Source: UBA288 sp050178135 (GTDB lineage: Archaea > Halobacteriota > Methanomicrobia > Methanomicrobiales > Methanospirillaceae). From it: a DNA stretch of 64,000 nt. The notes beneath the pieces are model-generated. The model made no database searches and had not been told where the DNA came from. It saw only the letters and a list, made by a program, of their open reading frames with translations. Below, one piece after another: positions 16,642-25,154 of this stretch; within the stretch, counting starts at the first letter, position 1, and every line of letters starts with the position of its first letter. The stretch covers positions 1-64,000 of the forward strand of contig JBFXGJ010000006.1 of assembly GCA_050178135.1 (NCBI GenBank), read 5' to 3'. The position numbers and the translations under genes are program-made.

Positions 16642-17700
16642 TTATTTCTCATCAACTGGAACTGGTTCAAGCTCTTCACGACACCGACCCCGCTCGATTT
16701 CCCGACGGACAACAAGGAGCGATCCGATCGCCCCTATGAGAATGTTATAATAATACAGCAGGGCCCGCCACAGAAGGACGAAGACTCCGACGATTGCAGA
16801 TGGCACTATCAGGGCGTAGAGCGATGTCGCCGAGATCTCGGCGATTCCCGAGGAGCCCGGTGTGAGCGGGACCATCATGACGATCGCGATGATCAGCTGG
16901 AAGAGGAACGACTCTGCTATGAAGGGAGGCTGTGCAAGTGCGATCAGGATCAGGGACGCAACGAAGAACTCCGACGCCCAGAATGCTGCCGTGCAGAGTC
17001 CACCCGTGAATAGCCCACGCCGCCCCTCAGACGTGAAGTAAAGGAGACTGGCAAAGAGGTTGTCGGTCTCCTGGTTCGCGCTCGCGATCGCTTTTCTTAT
17101 CCTCTCCCCGGGGAAGCGGAGCTCTGCCCAACCGAGGATGCGCATGACAAGGCGCTTGACCCGGTCTGGTCGACGAACGGCGAGTGCGAGGATCACGATC
17201 AGACCAACCATGAAGATCCACGCCACCCCCATCGCGATGATGATAGAGAGCGGAAGCGAGAGCCAGATCTTGCCGAGCGCGATGATGGCCACCACGCCCA
17301 TCAGGGAGAGGACGACTCCATCGAGTACTCGCTCCATTAGGACCACCGCGGTCGCATCACCGATCTTCATCCCGGACCGGTAGAGACCATGGATACGGAC
17401 CGGCTCTCCGCCTGCCTGCCCCGGGGTGATCGCGCCGGCAAAAAGGTTCGCGGTCACGATGAGAAAGGCATACTTAGGGCAAACATGGTAGTGGAGTGCC
17501 TTTGAGAGCTCGGTGAGCCGGTACGCCCAGAAGACCAGGGAGAATGTGCGGAGGAGAAGTGCAAGGAGGAGGTAGACGGGGTTGAAGTCGAGCAGGAGTT
17601 CGAGCGTGGTCCGGTCAACCGTGAGGTACAGGACCACACCAAGTACGAGGAGCGAGAAGCCGATTGAGAACCACGTCCACCGTCTCTGGGTCCTGTCCAT
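16642..17700 (-). CDS. UPF0104 (lysylphosphatidylglycerol synthase TM region/AglD-like) membrane protein
   Basis: The protein is polytopic, with about eight hydrophobic segments over 352 residues, and belongs to the flippase-like UPF0104 family. The family motif region NLFAGAITPGQAGGEPVR (around residues 80-100) and MMVPLTPGSSGIAEI (around 285) are clear. Bacterial relatives transfer or flip charged lipids, and haloarchaeal AglD has a role in S-layer glycosylation; the role here is open. I chose the start at 17700 (MDRTQRRWTW) because the first hydrophobic segment follows it directly; an upstream in-frame ATG adds 24 unlikely residues. The C-terminal tail is charged and cytoplasmic-looking. 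Confidence 0.85.
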   Translation of the reverse strand: MDRTQRRWTWFSIGFSLLVLGVVLYLTVDRTTLELLLDFNPVYLLLALLLRTFSLVFWAYRLTELSKALHYHVCPKYAFLIVTANLFAGAITPGQAGGEPVRIHGLYRSGMKIGDATAVVLMERVLDGVVLSLMGVVAIIALGKIWLSLPLSIIIAMGVAWIFMVGLIVILALAVRRPDRVKRLVMRILGWAELRFPGERIRKAIASANQETDNLFASLLYFTSEGRRGLFTGGLCTAAFWASEFFVASLILIALAQPPFIAESFLFQLIIAIVMMVPLTPGSSGIAEISATSLYALIVPSAIVGVFVLLWRALLYYYNILIGAIGSLLVVRREIERGRCREELEPVPVDEK

Positions 17701-17832
17701 CGCGACGGTACCTTGCACGTACTTCAACGGGGAATGACTTGAGTATGCCGGATACCGCGAACCGCCGCCCATGCAGCAGGCGAAGGTGCCGCCAGAAAGG
17801 AAGAAGTCTTCCTCTCAGGAATGAACCAAGGG

Positions 17833-19173
17833 TTAGAGGGCGCGCAGCTGGAGGCGTTCGATGAGCCGCTCGACCTGAACGATTGCGGTCCCCGTGTAGC
17901 GCCTGGGATCGAGGAGTGTCTCGATCTCGGAGGGCGCGATTAATGCAACGATCTCGGGGATCACCCCGAGCACCTCGGCAAGGGGTCGCCGGCTCTCACG
18001 GGCCTCCATCGAGGCAATCCGGATTCGCTCGTGGGCCACCTGCCTGTCCATCCCTCGCTGGGTAAGCGCGATCATCACGGATTCCGCCATGTTGACATCC
18101 TGGAGGATGTGCAGGTTTTGTTCGATCCTGTCCACGTGCAGGACCAGCCCGTCGAGGACGGTGGTCATCAGGCGGATGACGTGGTCGCACAGGACCGATG
18201 ACTCGGGAAAGAGGACGCGCTCGCAGGAGGAGTTTGTCAGATCGCGCTCGTCCCAGAGGGTGTTGTTCTGGAGAGCCGGCTCGACCATGGCCCGTATGAT
18301 CCGTGCCAGGCCGGAAACCTGCTCGCTTCGGATCGGGTTGCGCTTATGCGGCATCGTCGAAGAACCGACCTGCCTGGCCCCGAATGCCTCCTCGACCTCC
18401 CCGATCTCGGAGCGCTGGAGGGATCTGACCTCGACCGCGATCTTGTCAAGGGTGGTGGCGACGTTCGCGAGCATGAAAAAGTACTCGGCATACCGGTCTC
18501 TCTGGATCACCTGGTTTGAGACTTCAACCGGCACCAATCCGAGAAGGGCCATCATCCGCACCTGTATCTCAGGGGCCTTCTCGCCGAGGGCCGCCTGCGT
18601 CCCGACGGCACCGGTCAGCTGCCCGACCTCGACACGTGGACGGAGCTCTTCGAGACGGTCGAGGTGGCGGCCAACCTCTGCCGCCCAAATTGCGAAACGG
18701 AGGCCGAAGGTAGTCGGAACCCCGATCTGCCCGTGGGTACGGCCCGCGCAGACCAGGTCACGGGTCTCATACGCCCGCCGGAGCAGGACACCCAGGAGCC
18801 GGCGCAGTTTCATCTCGATCAACGAGATGCTGGCCTTGAGCTGCAGCCCAGTTGCTGTGTCAAGCATGTCGTTCGAGGTCGCGCCCAGGTGGACGAACCG
18901 GCTCGACTCGCCGCACTCCTCGGAGATCGCCTTCACGATCGCCATCATGTCGTGGTTGATATCAGCCTCGATCTCCTTTGCTCGAGCGAGCGACGCTCGT
19001 CGTGCACCGGCTGCGATGGCGTCTGCCGCATCGACCGGGATCATCCCGACCTCTGCCTCGGCCCGGGCGAGTGCAACCTCGGCCGCCACGATCGCCTCGA
19101 AGCGGCGTTCTTCGCTCCAGACCTCGCGCATCTCGGGTGTGCCGTACCGGTACTCGATCGGATGGATCGCCAT
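17833..19173 (-). CDS. purB: Adenylosuccinate lyase
   Basis: PurB splits SAICAR to AICAR and adenylosuccinate to AMP in purine synthesis, releasing fumarate. The fumarase/aspartase superfamily signature GSSTMPHKRNPI carries the flexible catalytic Ser loop. HLGATSNDMLDTA and AGRTHGQIGVPTTFG, which contains the catalytic His, are also present. It is 446 aa, normal length, from ATG 19173 (MAIHPIEYRYG). The frame stays open upstream across the whole opposite radical SAM gene, but that extension is antisense chance. The next gene is divergent, only 45 bp away, so the two share a compact promoter region. Confidence 0.96.
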   Translation of the reverse strand: MAIHPIEYRYGTPEMREVWSEERRFEAIVAAEVALARAEAEVGMIPVDAADAIAAGARRASLARAKEIEADINHDMMAIVKAISEECGESSRFVHLGATSNDMLDTATGLQLKASISLIEMKLRRLLGVLLRRAYETRDLVCAGRTHGQIGVPTTFGLRFAIWAAEVGRHLDRLEELRPRVEVGQLTGAVGTQAALGEKAPEIQVRMMALLGLVPVEVSNQVIQRDRYAEYFFMLANVATTLDKIAVEVRSLQRSEIGEVEEAFGARQVGSSTMPHKRNPIRSEQVSGLARIIRAMVEPALQNNTLWDERDLTNSSCERVLFPESSVLCDHVIRLMTTVLDGLVLHVDRIEQNLHILQDVNMAESVMIALTQRGMDRQVAHERIRIASMEARESRRPLAEVLGVIPEIVALIAPSEIETLLDPRRYTGTAIVQVERLIERLQLRAL

Positions 19174-19218
19174 GATGCCAGTATATTCGCCTCGGCAGAA
19201 TAAAAAGAGGGGCTGGAT
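19174..19218. promoter_or_regulatory. Compact divergent promoter purB / radical SAM gene
   Basis: Only 45 bp separate two divergent genes. AGTATATTC at about 19181-19189 could serve the plus strand, and TTTTTATTC (read on minus, about 19205-19197) could serve purB at the right distance. If so, the plus-strand transcript would begin near 19210. This leaves either a leaderless start at 19219 or a short leader before ATG 19264. Confidence 0.4.
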
Positions 19219-20370
19219 GTGCCGATGCCTATTTCGGAGTGTGGGTCGACCCGTAGTGGACGGATGTTCTGGCACCTGATCCTGACCGACGAGTGCAACC
19301 TCTGCTGCTCCTACTGCCGGGCGAAGGCCTTTGAGCCCTGTAGCGAGCCCGCACAGCAGTTCGCCTACGACCCTGATCTCCCGGTTGACCTGGCCGTAGT
19401 CCCAGACGAGCTTGCCACTTTTCTCGCACGCGATCCCGATCCCACCCTGACCTTCTACGGGGGCGAACCTCTTCTCCGCGCGGACCTCGTCAACGACGTG
19501 ATGGCGCGCGTGTCGAACTGCCGGTTCATGCTCCAGACCAATGGTCTCCTGCTGGACCGCCTTTCTCCGGACCTGCTGCAACGGTTCCACACGGTTCTCG
19601 TCTCGATCGACGGTCCAGAATCCCTGACAGATCGGCACCGGGGTGCCGGTGTCTACGCACGGGTCCTCGCGAACGTCGAGAGGATGATCGATGCCGGGTT
19701 TCACGGTGAGCTGATCGCCCGCATGACCGTCGACGAGGCGACAGATATCGAGACCGCGGTTCTTCACTGTGATTCCCTGCCATTTTCCGGGGTCCACTGG
19801 CAGATCGATGCAAACTTCTGGGGGGACTACTTCCGACGAGACTTTGGCAGCTGGGTCGAGCGTTCCTATAACCCGGGTATCCGGAGGCTCGTTGAATCCT
19901 GGGTCGAGCGAATCGAGGCTGGCCAGGTGCTCCGGTGGTACCCGTTTCTTGACACAACGGAGGATCTCTTGGCTGAACGATCGTCCCTCCTTCGATGTGG
20001 GTCGGGGCACGCAAACTACACCATCCAGACAGACGGTCGTATCGTCCCATGCCCCACCATGACCGGGATGCCTGACTTCTATCTGGGGCATATCGGGAAT
20101 TCCGATCCACTCCACCTGCCCCGCGTCCCGGTCGAAGGGGACTGTGTGGGTTGCGATATAGTCTCCTTCTGCGGCGGGCGGTGTTTGTACTCGGCGGTAA
20201 CAGAACCCTGGCCTGCAGAGTACCGGGCTGTCGTCTGCGGCACAGTGCGGTGCCTGCACGAGGCCCTCCACCTGGCCTTGCCGAGGGTGCGTGTTGCGCT
20301 TGACAACGGGACCGTTTCGCCGGCAGATTTCGCCCACGTCAAGTACAACGGTTGCGAGATCATCCCGTGA
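19219..20370 (+). CDS. Radical SAM/SPASM-like protein, putative peptide-modifying type
   Basis: This is a radical SAM enzyme: C-x3-C-x2-C is Cys26, Cys30 and Cys33 in DECNLCCSYC, and LTFYGGEPLL follows as the SAM-binding GGE motif. The C-terminal region has several cysteines in SPASM-like spacing: CGSGHANYTIQTDG, VPCP, GDCVGCD and FCGGRC. SPASM enzymes often hold extra Fe-S clusters and modify peptides or proteins. The overall pattern resembles the archaeal AF0577/Mhun_1560 group of putative peptide modifiers, but I see no small Cys-rich precursor gene beside it. The start may be ATG 19264 (MFWHLILTDEC), since residues 1-15 look non-conserved. It is followed by an unrelated helicase gene. Confidence 0.78.
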   Translation: MPMPISECGSTRSGRMFWHLILTDECNLCCSYCRAKAFEPCSEPAQQFAYDPDLPVDLAVVPDELATFLARDPDPTLTFYGGEPLLRADLVNDVMARVSNCRFMLQTNGLLLDRLSPDLLQRFHTVLVSIDGPESLTDRHRGAGVYARVLANVERMIDAGFHGELIARMTVDEATDIETAVLHCDSLPFSGVHWQIDANFWGDYFRRDFGSWVERSYNPGIRRLVESWVERIEAGQVLRWYPFLDTTEDLLAERSSLLRCGSGHANYTIQTDGRIVPCPTMTGMPDFYLGHIGNSDPLHLPRVPVEGDCVGCDIVSFCGGRCLYSAVTEPWPAEYRAVVCGTVRCLHEALHLALPRVRVALDNGTVSPADFAHVKYNGCEIIP

Positions 20371-20415
20371 GATGCTGTGCCAATAGAGCAAAGCCCTGCG
20401 AGAGCCCACGTTGTA

Positions 20416-22434
20416 ATGATGGACGATCTCGAGGCCTGGTTCCCGTACCCCACGTTCCGCCCACACCAGCGCGAGATGCTGGACCTCGCCAGTACGGTCG
20501 CTCGCGAGGGCGGCATTGCTATGATCGACGCCCCCACCGGGAGCGGAAAGTCAAGCGTAATCTCGGCGATGCTTGCTGCCCGGGCCGGCCGCAAGGTGTT
20601 TATAGCGGTACGGACGGTGAGTCAACTCGACACCTTCGTCCGGGAGCTCTCACTCGTCCGCACGAAGCAGCCGTCGCTCCGGTTCGCCTATCTGATCGGG
20701 AAGGGAAGTATGTGCCCCCTCCCGGGGCAGGGTGATGTCTATCGGCGCTGCGAGGGGGTCAAGGCCTTCTCGACATCCCTGATGAAGGAGCGGGCCCAGA
20801 AAGGGTCGCTCGTCCCTGCCCGAGACCCGACGATCCGCCTCCAACTCAAGAAGCAGGACCCCGAGCATCCTCTCCTCTGCCCCTATTTCATCGCAAGCCG
20901 ACACTTTGTCCAGGCCGACGACTCGACAACCTTGCGAATGGTGCCGTCTACATCGCTCCGGGCCCGGGCCGACCGTCTCGCGGGGGACGCTGTCAGTCCG
21001 CGGGACCTTGGGGCACTCTGCGGAGACTGCTGCCCGTACGAAGCGATGCTCCAGGCAGCCCGCAATGCTGATGTGGTTATTCTGAATTACCACCATCTCT
21101 TTGACGATGAGATCCGCGAGTCTCTCTACCAGTCTCTCGGGATCGAATCACCGAAGGACGTTCTCCTCCTGGTCGACGAGGCCCACAATTGTGGTGATGT
21201 AATCCAGGAGATCCAGTCGGTGGAGTGCGACGCCGGCACGATCGAACAGGCGAGTCACGAGCTGGCTGGGTTGCGCCGGTACCAATCCTCGGCGGGAGCG
21301 ATCATTGAGCTCCTTCCGCGGGTCGAACGGTTCATAGAGGGCCTCCGTGTCTCTCCGGAGCCGATGGACTGGTTCGACCCATCGATCTTTTCCCGCATGG
21401 TACTACGGGGCTCTCTCTATCAGTCCACCTCTCAGGTCGTGGATGATCTCGCCGAGATCCGGGATTTCGTCCGAGAGAAGAGCATCGAGGCTGGCGACTT
21501 CAAGGAGACTGCGATCGAACGCCTCACCGAGTTCTTTTACCGCGTCGACCGTGCGGCAAAGGACCCATCCTTTCTCTCGATCTTTCGCCGGGTCGATGAG
21601 GATCATCATGCCCTCGCTGTCCGCAACATCGATCCGGCCCCCCATCTCTCCGAGGTGGCGGGGCTTCACTGGTGTACGATCCTTATCAGCGGCACTCTCT
21701 CGCCGGTCGAATCCTACAGGCGGTACTTTTTCGCCAGTCTTCCGGTACGAACGATCGAACTGCCGAACGCTTTCCCGCGCAAGAACCGCCTCGTGCTTGC
21801 CGCATGTGACATCACGACCGCGTACTCGCAACGGCAGAACAGGGAGAACACGGCCCGTATAGAGGATTATATCGTCTCGTTCGCCGCGGCACCCGGCAAT
21901 CTCGCGGTCTACTTCCCCTCGTACCAGCTCCTCGATCAATACGCCGAACGGTGTGCTCGTCGGATCCGGGCCAAGCAGACTTTTATCGAACCGAAGGAGG
22001 CGGCAGATGCGAGTGTGGCGTTACGCCAGTTCCTCGCCCTCCCGGAGATGGGGCAGGCGGGCGTGCTTTTTGCCGTGACCGGCGGGAAGTGGTCGGAGGG
22101 ACTTGATTACCGCGGAGAGATGCTGTCCGGTGCGATGGTCGTTGGCCTCCCGCTCGCTCCCTTCAACCGTGTCCGTCGGATGGTGATCGACTATTTTATG
22201 CGCAAGTTCGGGGACGAAGGAGAGTTCATCTCTTATACGCTCCCGGCAATTAACCGTGCGCTCCAGGCCCTGGGAAGGGTGCTCAGGACGCCTGAGGATA
22301 GAGGATTGCTCGTACTCGCCGAGCAGCGGTTCCTTGAGGGCCGTGTCAGGTCGGGTCTCCCCCCCTGGATGCAGCAGGAACTTATGTCGGTCGAGCTCTC
22401 GACATTCCAGGCGGCGATTTCTCGATGGCGGTGA
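20416..22434 (+). CDS. XPD/DinG-type superfamily 2 DNA helicase with probable Fe-S cluster
   Basis: This is an ATP-dependent 5'-3' DNA helicase of the Rad3/XPD/DinG family. The N terminus has FRPHQREMLD (Q-like motif) and DAPTGSGKSS (Walker A). LLVDEAHNCGD is the DEAH box, and GGKWSEGLDYRG with ALGRVLRTPEDRG are the C-terminal motifs V and VI. Four cysteine positions between Walker A and the DEAH box (GSMCPL, YRRCEG, LLCPYF, CGDCCPYE) match a 4Fe-4S ligand set of this family. It is 672 aa from ATG 20416. Likely roles are repair or replication restart. It overlaps ogt by 10 nt, suggesting a DNA-repair pair. Confidence 0.88.
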   Translation: MMDDLEAWFPYPTFRPHQREMLDLASTVAREGGIAMIDAPTGSGKSSVISAMLAARAGRKVFIAVRTVSQLDTFVRELSLVRTKQPSLRFAYLIGKGSMCPLPGQGDVYRRCEGVKAFSTSLMKERAQKGSLVPARDPTIRLQLKKQDPEHPLLCPYFIASRHFVQADDSTTLRMVPSTSLRARADRLAGDAVSPRDLGALCGDCCPYEAMLQAARNADVVILNYHHLFDDEIRESLYQSLGIESPKDVLLLVDEAHNCGDVIQEIQSVECDAGTIEQASHELAGLRRYQSSAGAIIELLPRVERFIEGLRVSPEPMDWFDPSIFSRMVLRGSLYQSTSQVVDDLAEIRDFVREKSIEAGDFKETAIERLTEFFYRVDRAAKDPSFLSIFRRVDEDHHALAVRNIDPAPHLSEVAGLHWCTILISGTLSPVESYRRYFFASLPVRTIELPNAFPRKNRLVLAACDITTAYSQRQNRENTARIEDYIVSFAAAPGNLAVYFPSYQLLDQYAERCARRIRAKQTFIEPKEAADASVALRQFLALPEMGQAGVLFAVTGGKWSEGLDYRGEMLSGAMVVGLPLAPFNRVRRMVIDYFMRKFGDEGEFISYTLPAINRALQALGRVLRTPEDRGLLVLAEQRFLEGRVRSGLPPWMQQELMSVELSTFQAAISRWR

Positions 22435-22871
22435 CCGAAGGAGCCTGTCGGCTCGGGGAGTGGACAGTCCGTGTGACGGTAGAGGACGGGCTGGTCCTCC
22501 GGGTTGAGTTCACCGACGAAGAGCCATATGGTAAGGTCCCGGGACCGATCGCTGCATATTGCCGCGGGGAACGTGCGGATATGGGAGAGCTCAGATCGGT
22601 TGCACTGGAACGCCCCGGTAGGTTGGCGGAGATCTACCTGGAGTGCCACACGATCCCGTACGGACATACCACGACCTACGGGGCGATCGCTCGCCAGGTC
22701 GGAACATCGGCCCGCGCAGTCGGCCAGGCGATGCGGCGCAACCCCACCCCACTCGTAATCCCATGTCACCGGGTGATCGCTGGGGACGGGTCGTATGGTG
22801 GTTTCTCACCCTCGGTGGCCATCAAGCGGTATCTTCTCAAGATGGAGGGCTGTACTCCCCCTAACTGTTAA
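22425..22871 (+). CDS. ogt: Methylated-DNA--protein-cysteine methyltransferase
   Basis: This is a suicide repair protein that takes the alkyl group from O6-alkylguanine onto its own cysteine. The active site is TPLVIPCHRVI, preceded by the helix-turn-helix region TIPYGHTTTYGAIA and the RAVGQAMRRNP segment, and followed by GGFSPSVAIKRYLL. At 148 aa it is a compact Ogt with a reduced N-terminal domain. It is translationally coupled to the helicase by a 10-nt overlap. Confidence 0.94.
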   Translation: MAVTEGACRLGEWTVRVTVEDGLVLRVEFTDEEPYGKVPGPIAAYCRGERADMGELRSVALERPGRLAEIYLECHTIPYGHTTTYGAIARQVGTSARAVGQAMRRNPTPLVIPCHRVIAGDGSYGGFSPSVAIKRYLLKMEGCTPPNC

Positions 22872-22898
22872 ACAGTTCAGAATTGAACCTTTAAGTCA

Positions 22899-23816
22899 AT
22901 GAGGATCGCAGTGCTCGGTGCCGGGGCGGTTGGGCTCTCGGTCGCGGCTCGACTCTCGACGGTAGCCGACGTAATCGCGGTGACCCGGGAACGGCACGTG
23001 CGTATTATCGAGCAGCAGGGATTCCACCTGACTGGGCGCTGGGGAGACAACCGGTACGATCTCCCGGTGTGCACCTCACTCGAAAAACGAGAACGGTTCG
23101 ATTATACCATAGTCGCCTCCAAGTCGATCGACTCGGAGACCGTCGCTACCCAGTTCGCGGAAACGCTGAAGGGGACAGAAGTGGTGAGCCTTCAAAACGG
23201 AATCGGAAACGAGGAGGTTCTCTCCCGGTTCACTGACCGGGTCATCGGCGGTGTGATCATCACGGGTTTCGAGTGGCGAGCCGAGAACGCGGTACACGTC
23301 TCGGTCGAGGGAGGACCAATGCGTCTCGGAAGGTTTCCATCGGGGATGGATACCAAGGTCGAGGAACTTGTCGATCTCGTCCAAAGCGCCGGTATACCAG
23401 TCGAGGGTACGCCTGCAATTCGGACCGAGATCTGGGGCAAGACCATGTATAACTGCGCTCTAAACCCCCTCAGCGCCCTTGAGAATGTTCCATATGGTCG
23501 CCTGGTGGAGCCGCATGCGTGGACCATCATCGATGCGATCGTCCGGGAGATTTTTGCAGTTGCGCGCGCGGAAGGGGTTCCCCTCACGTGGGCAGAACCA
23601 GATGAATACCTTGCATTCCTCGGCAGCACCCAGCTGCCGAGCACGGCGGGCCACCATTCCTCGATGCTTCAGGACCTCGCGCGGGGCCGTAGGACCGAGA
23701 TCGATTTTCTGAACGGCGCTATTGGGCGCATTGCCAGGGAGCACGGCATTCCTGCTCCCGTCAACAGCTGCATAGCGGACCTGGTGCGGTTTCGAGAATC
23801 TATTGAGGGATCGTGA
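22899..23816 (+). CDS. panE: 2-dehydropantoate 2-reductase
   Basis: This reductase converts ketopantoate to pantoate with NADPH, leading to coenzyme A. MRIAVLGAGAVGLSVAARLS is the Rossmann GxGxxG motif, TIVASKSIDSE lies after strand 4, and VSLQNGIGNEE is the conserved NG loop. EIWGKTMYNCALNPLSAL carries the catalytic Lys. It has 305 aa, normal length. The preceding 27 bp include TTGAACCTTTAAGT, a possible weak promoter. Its stop lies a few nt before the mobA start. Confidence 0.92.
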   Translation: MRIAVLGAGAVGLSVAARLSTVADVIAVTRERHVRIIEQQGFHLTGRWGDNRYDLPVCTSLEKRERFDYTIVASKSIDSETVATQFAETLKGTEVVSLQNGIGNEEVLSRFTDRVIGGVIITGFEWRAENAVHVSVEGGPMRLGRFPSGMDTKVEELVDLVQSAGIPVEGTPAIRTEIWGKTMYNCALNPLSALENVPYGRLVEPHAWTIIDAIVREIFAVARAEGVPLTWAEPDEYLAFLGSTQLPSTAGHHSSMLQDLARGRRTEIDFLNGAIGRIAREHGIPAPVNSCIADLVRFRESIEGS

Positions 23817-23820
23817 AACC

Positions 23821-24426
23821 GTGAAACGGTCGGCCGTGGTTCTGGTGGGAGGCGAGGCGTCCCGTGCCGGCGGACGAGAGAAGTACTTCTTCCCAATTCA
23901 GGGAACCACCTTCCTCGACCGGCTTATCGAGACGCTGACACCGATCACGGACGAGGTGGTCCTGGTCGCTCGCGACACCGAGCAGTGCGCACGCTTCTCT
24001 TCCTTTTCCACCGTCCGTGTCACGGTCGACCGCCGGAGAGGGCTCGGACCCATCGGTGGCCTCCACGCCGGAGCGCTCACTGCCATTGGCGAATCACTCT
24101 TCGTCGTCGCATGCGACATGCCGCTTGTCAACCCCCCCGTCGTCGAGTACCTTTTTTCACTACTCGACGATCGGGATGCTGTCATTCCCTGCTGGCGAGA
24201 GGATATGCTGGAACCGCTCCATGCGGTCTACCGACGCGCTCCCCTCCGCCAGTACCTTGAGAACTACCAGGAGCTCTCGTTGAGGGCAATGATCCGTTCC
24301 CTTGATTGTCGATACGTTTCCGTTGAGTTCCTCAGGCAGTTCGATCCCGAGTTGAGAACCTTCACGAACATCAACAGGATTGATGAACTGGCACTCCTCG
24401 ACGGAGATTCCAGCGCGCAACCCTGA
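23821..24426 (+). CDS. mobA: Molybdenum cofactor guanylyltransferase-like protein
   Basis: MobA transfers GMP from GTP to molybdopterin, giving the MGD cofactor used by formylmethanofuran and formate dehydrogenases in methanogens. The N-terminal nucleotide-binding loop is VLVGGEASRAGGREKYFF, a slightly degenerate LAGG-x-S-x-R-(M/F)-G-x-x-K. GPIGGLHAGALTA and VVACDMPLVNP follow in the expected order, then PCWREDMLEPLHAVYRR. The GTG start at 23821 gives 201 aa; a TTG at 23803 overlaps panE. A related sugar-nucleotide transferase is possible, but the PLHAVY segment favours MobA. Confidence 0.85.
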   Translation: MKRSAVVLVGGEASRAGGREKYFFPIQGTTFLDRLIETLTPITDEVVLVARDTEQCARFSSFSTVRVTVDRRRGLGPIGGLHAGALTAIGESLFVVACDMPLVNPPVVEYLFSLLDDRDAVIPCWREDMLEPLHAVYRRAPLRQYLENYQELSLRAMIRSLDCRYVSVEFLRQFDPELRTFTNINRIDELALLDGDSSAQP

Positions 24427-24629
24427 AGGGAAAGCGCCTGTCCCCCGGTTATCATCATGCCGGCGTTGTAACAATTATTATATCTTCAATGAACAATGTT
24501 ATACATCATGGTATCAGATTGCATGGTTCGGAACCAAGTTCCGAACTTTATTCAAACATGCGCGTCGGCTGCCGGGGTCGGTCTGGGTGCGATAGTCCGA
24601 AAAATGAATACCTCTCGGGGGACGCCAGC
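24427..24629 (+). promoter_or_regulatory. Leader with promoter and palindromic operator candidate
   Basis: This 203-bp region precedes the ECF transporter genes. An A/T-rich stretch, CAATTATTATATC (about 24473-24485), looks like the TATA region. The rest has no reading frame I would support. No TPP or cobalamin riboswitch consensus is recognisable. The most notable element is the 21-bp palindrome at 24526-24546, listed separately. Confidence 0.5.
24526..24546. promoter_or_regulatory. Double palindrome, GTTCGGAAC-CAA-GTTCCGAAC
   Basis: This is a perfect 9-bp inverted repeat with a 3-bp spacer. Each half is itself a palindrome, GTTC-N-GAAC, so two dimer sites sit 12 bp apart. It lies about 40-60 bp downstream of the TATA-like sequence and 84 bp before the S-component start. 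That is a position where a bound repressor would block transcription. No regulator gene is adjacent. Confidence 0.6.
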
Positions 24630-25154
24630 ATGAAATCACGTGATATTGCGATCGTCGGCATCCTCCTCGCGGCAGGGGCGATCGTCCGATACCTCTCGCT
24701 CATCATCCCCGGGCCCATCGTTGCCAACCTGGTGATCGCATTCTACTGCCTGGCGATCCTGCTGGTTCTGCCGACTCTGACCGAGGCGATCGGAATCGGA
24801 TTCGTCGCGGGGATCGTCTCAGCACTGATCAGTCACTCGGTCTTCCCACCTGGCAATCTCATCTCTGAACCGATAGGCGCCGTGGTCTGCCTTCTCGTCT
24901 ATCGCCTGTTAAAGGAGCGCATCCCTGCGTCCGAGGGAATCACCACTTTCATCGCAACCGTCGCATCAGGTGGTTCGTTCGTCCTGATTTCGCTGGTCGC
25001 CGTTGCCCCGACGATCCTCTCGAAGTACGCGACACTCGGTGCCTACGCACTGGTGGTCATTCCGATCGTCCTGACTGCTGCTGTCGCCAACGCAGTGATC
25101 GCTCAGCTCCTCTACACACCGGCCGCCCGTGTATTGATGCGGGGCCGCGCATGA
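24630..25154 (+). CDS. ECF transporter S component, substrate not assigned
   Basis: This is a small (174 aa) membrane protein with about five or six hydrophobic helices, starting MKSRDIAIVGILLAAGAI, the style of ECF substrate-capture components. It is the first gene of a three-gene unit, with its stop in an ATGA overlap with the double ATPase and followed by the T component. No family-defining substrate motif is recognisable to me. thiM and thiE lie about 0.7 kb beyond the T gene, so a thiamine precursor is one candidate, but this is only contextual. ATG 24630 was chosen because the membrane helices begin there; the frame upstream is not protein-like. Confidence 0.8.
   Translation: MKSRDIAIVGILLAAGAIVRYLSLIIPGPIVANLVIAFYCLAILLVLPTLTEAIGIGFVAGIVSALISHSVFPPGNLISEPIGAVVCLLVYRLLKERIPASEGITTFIATVASGGSFVLISLVAVAPTILSKYATLGAYALVVIPIVLTAAVANAVIAQLLYTPAARVLMRGRA

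Noticed and set aside
19174..20466. Reading frame that would extend PurB to 877 residues
   Set aside because: It is the antisense of the radical SAM gene, a common artefact in GC-rich DNA. PurB has a proper start at 19173.
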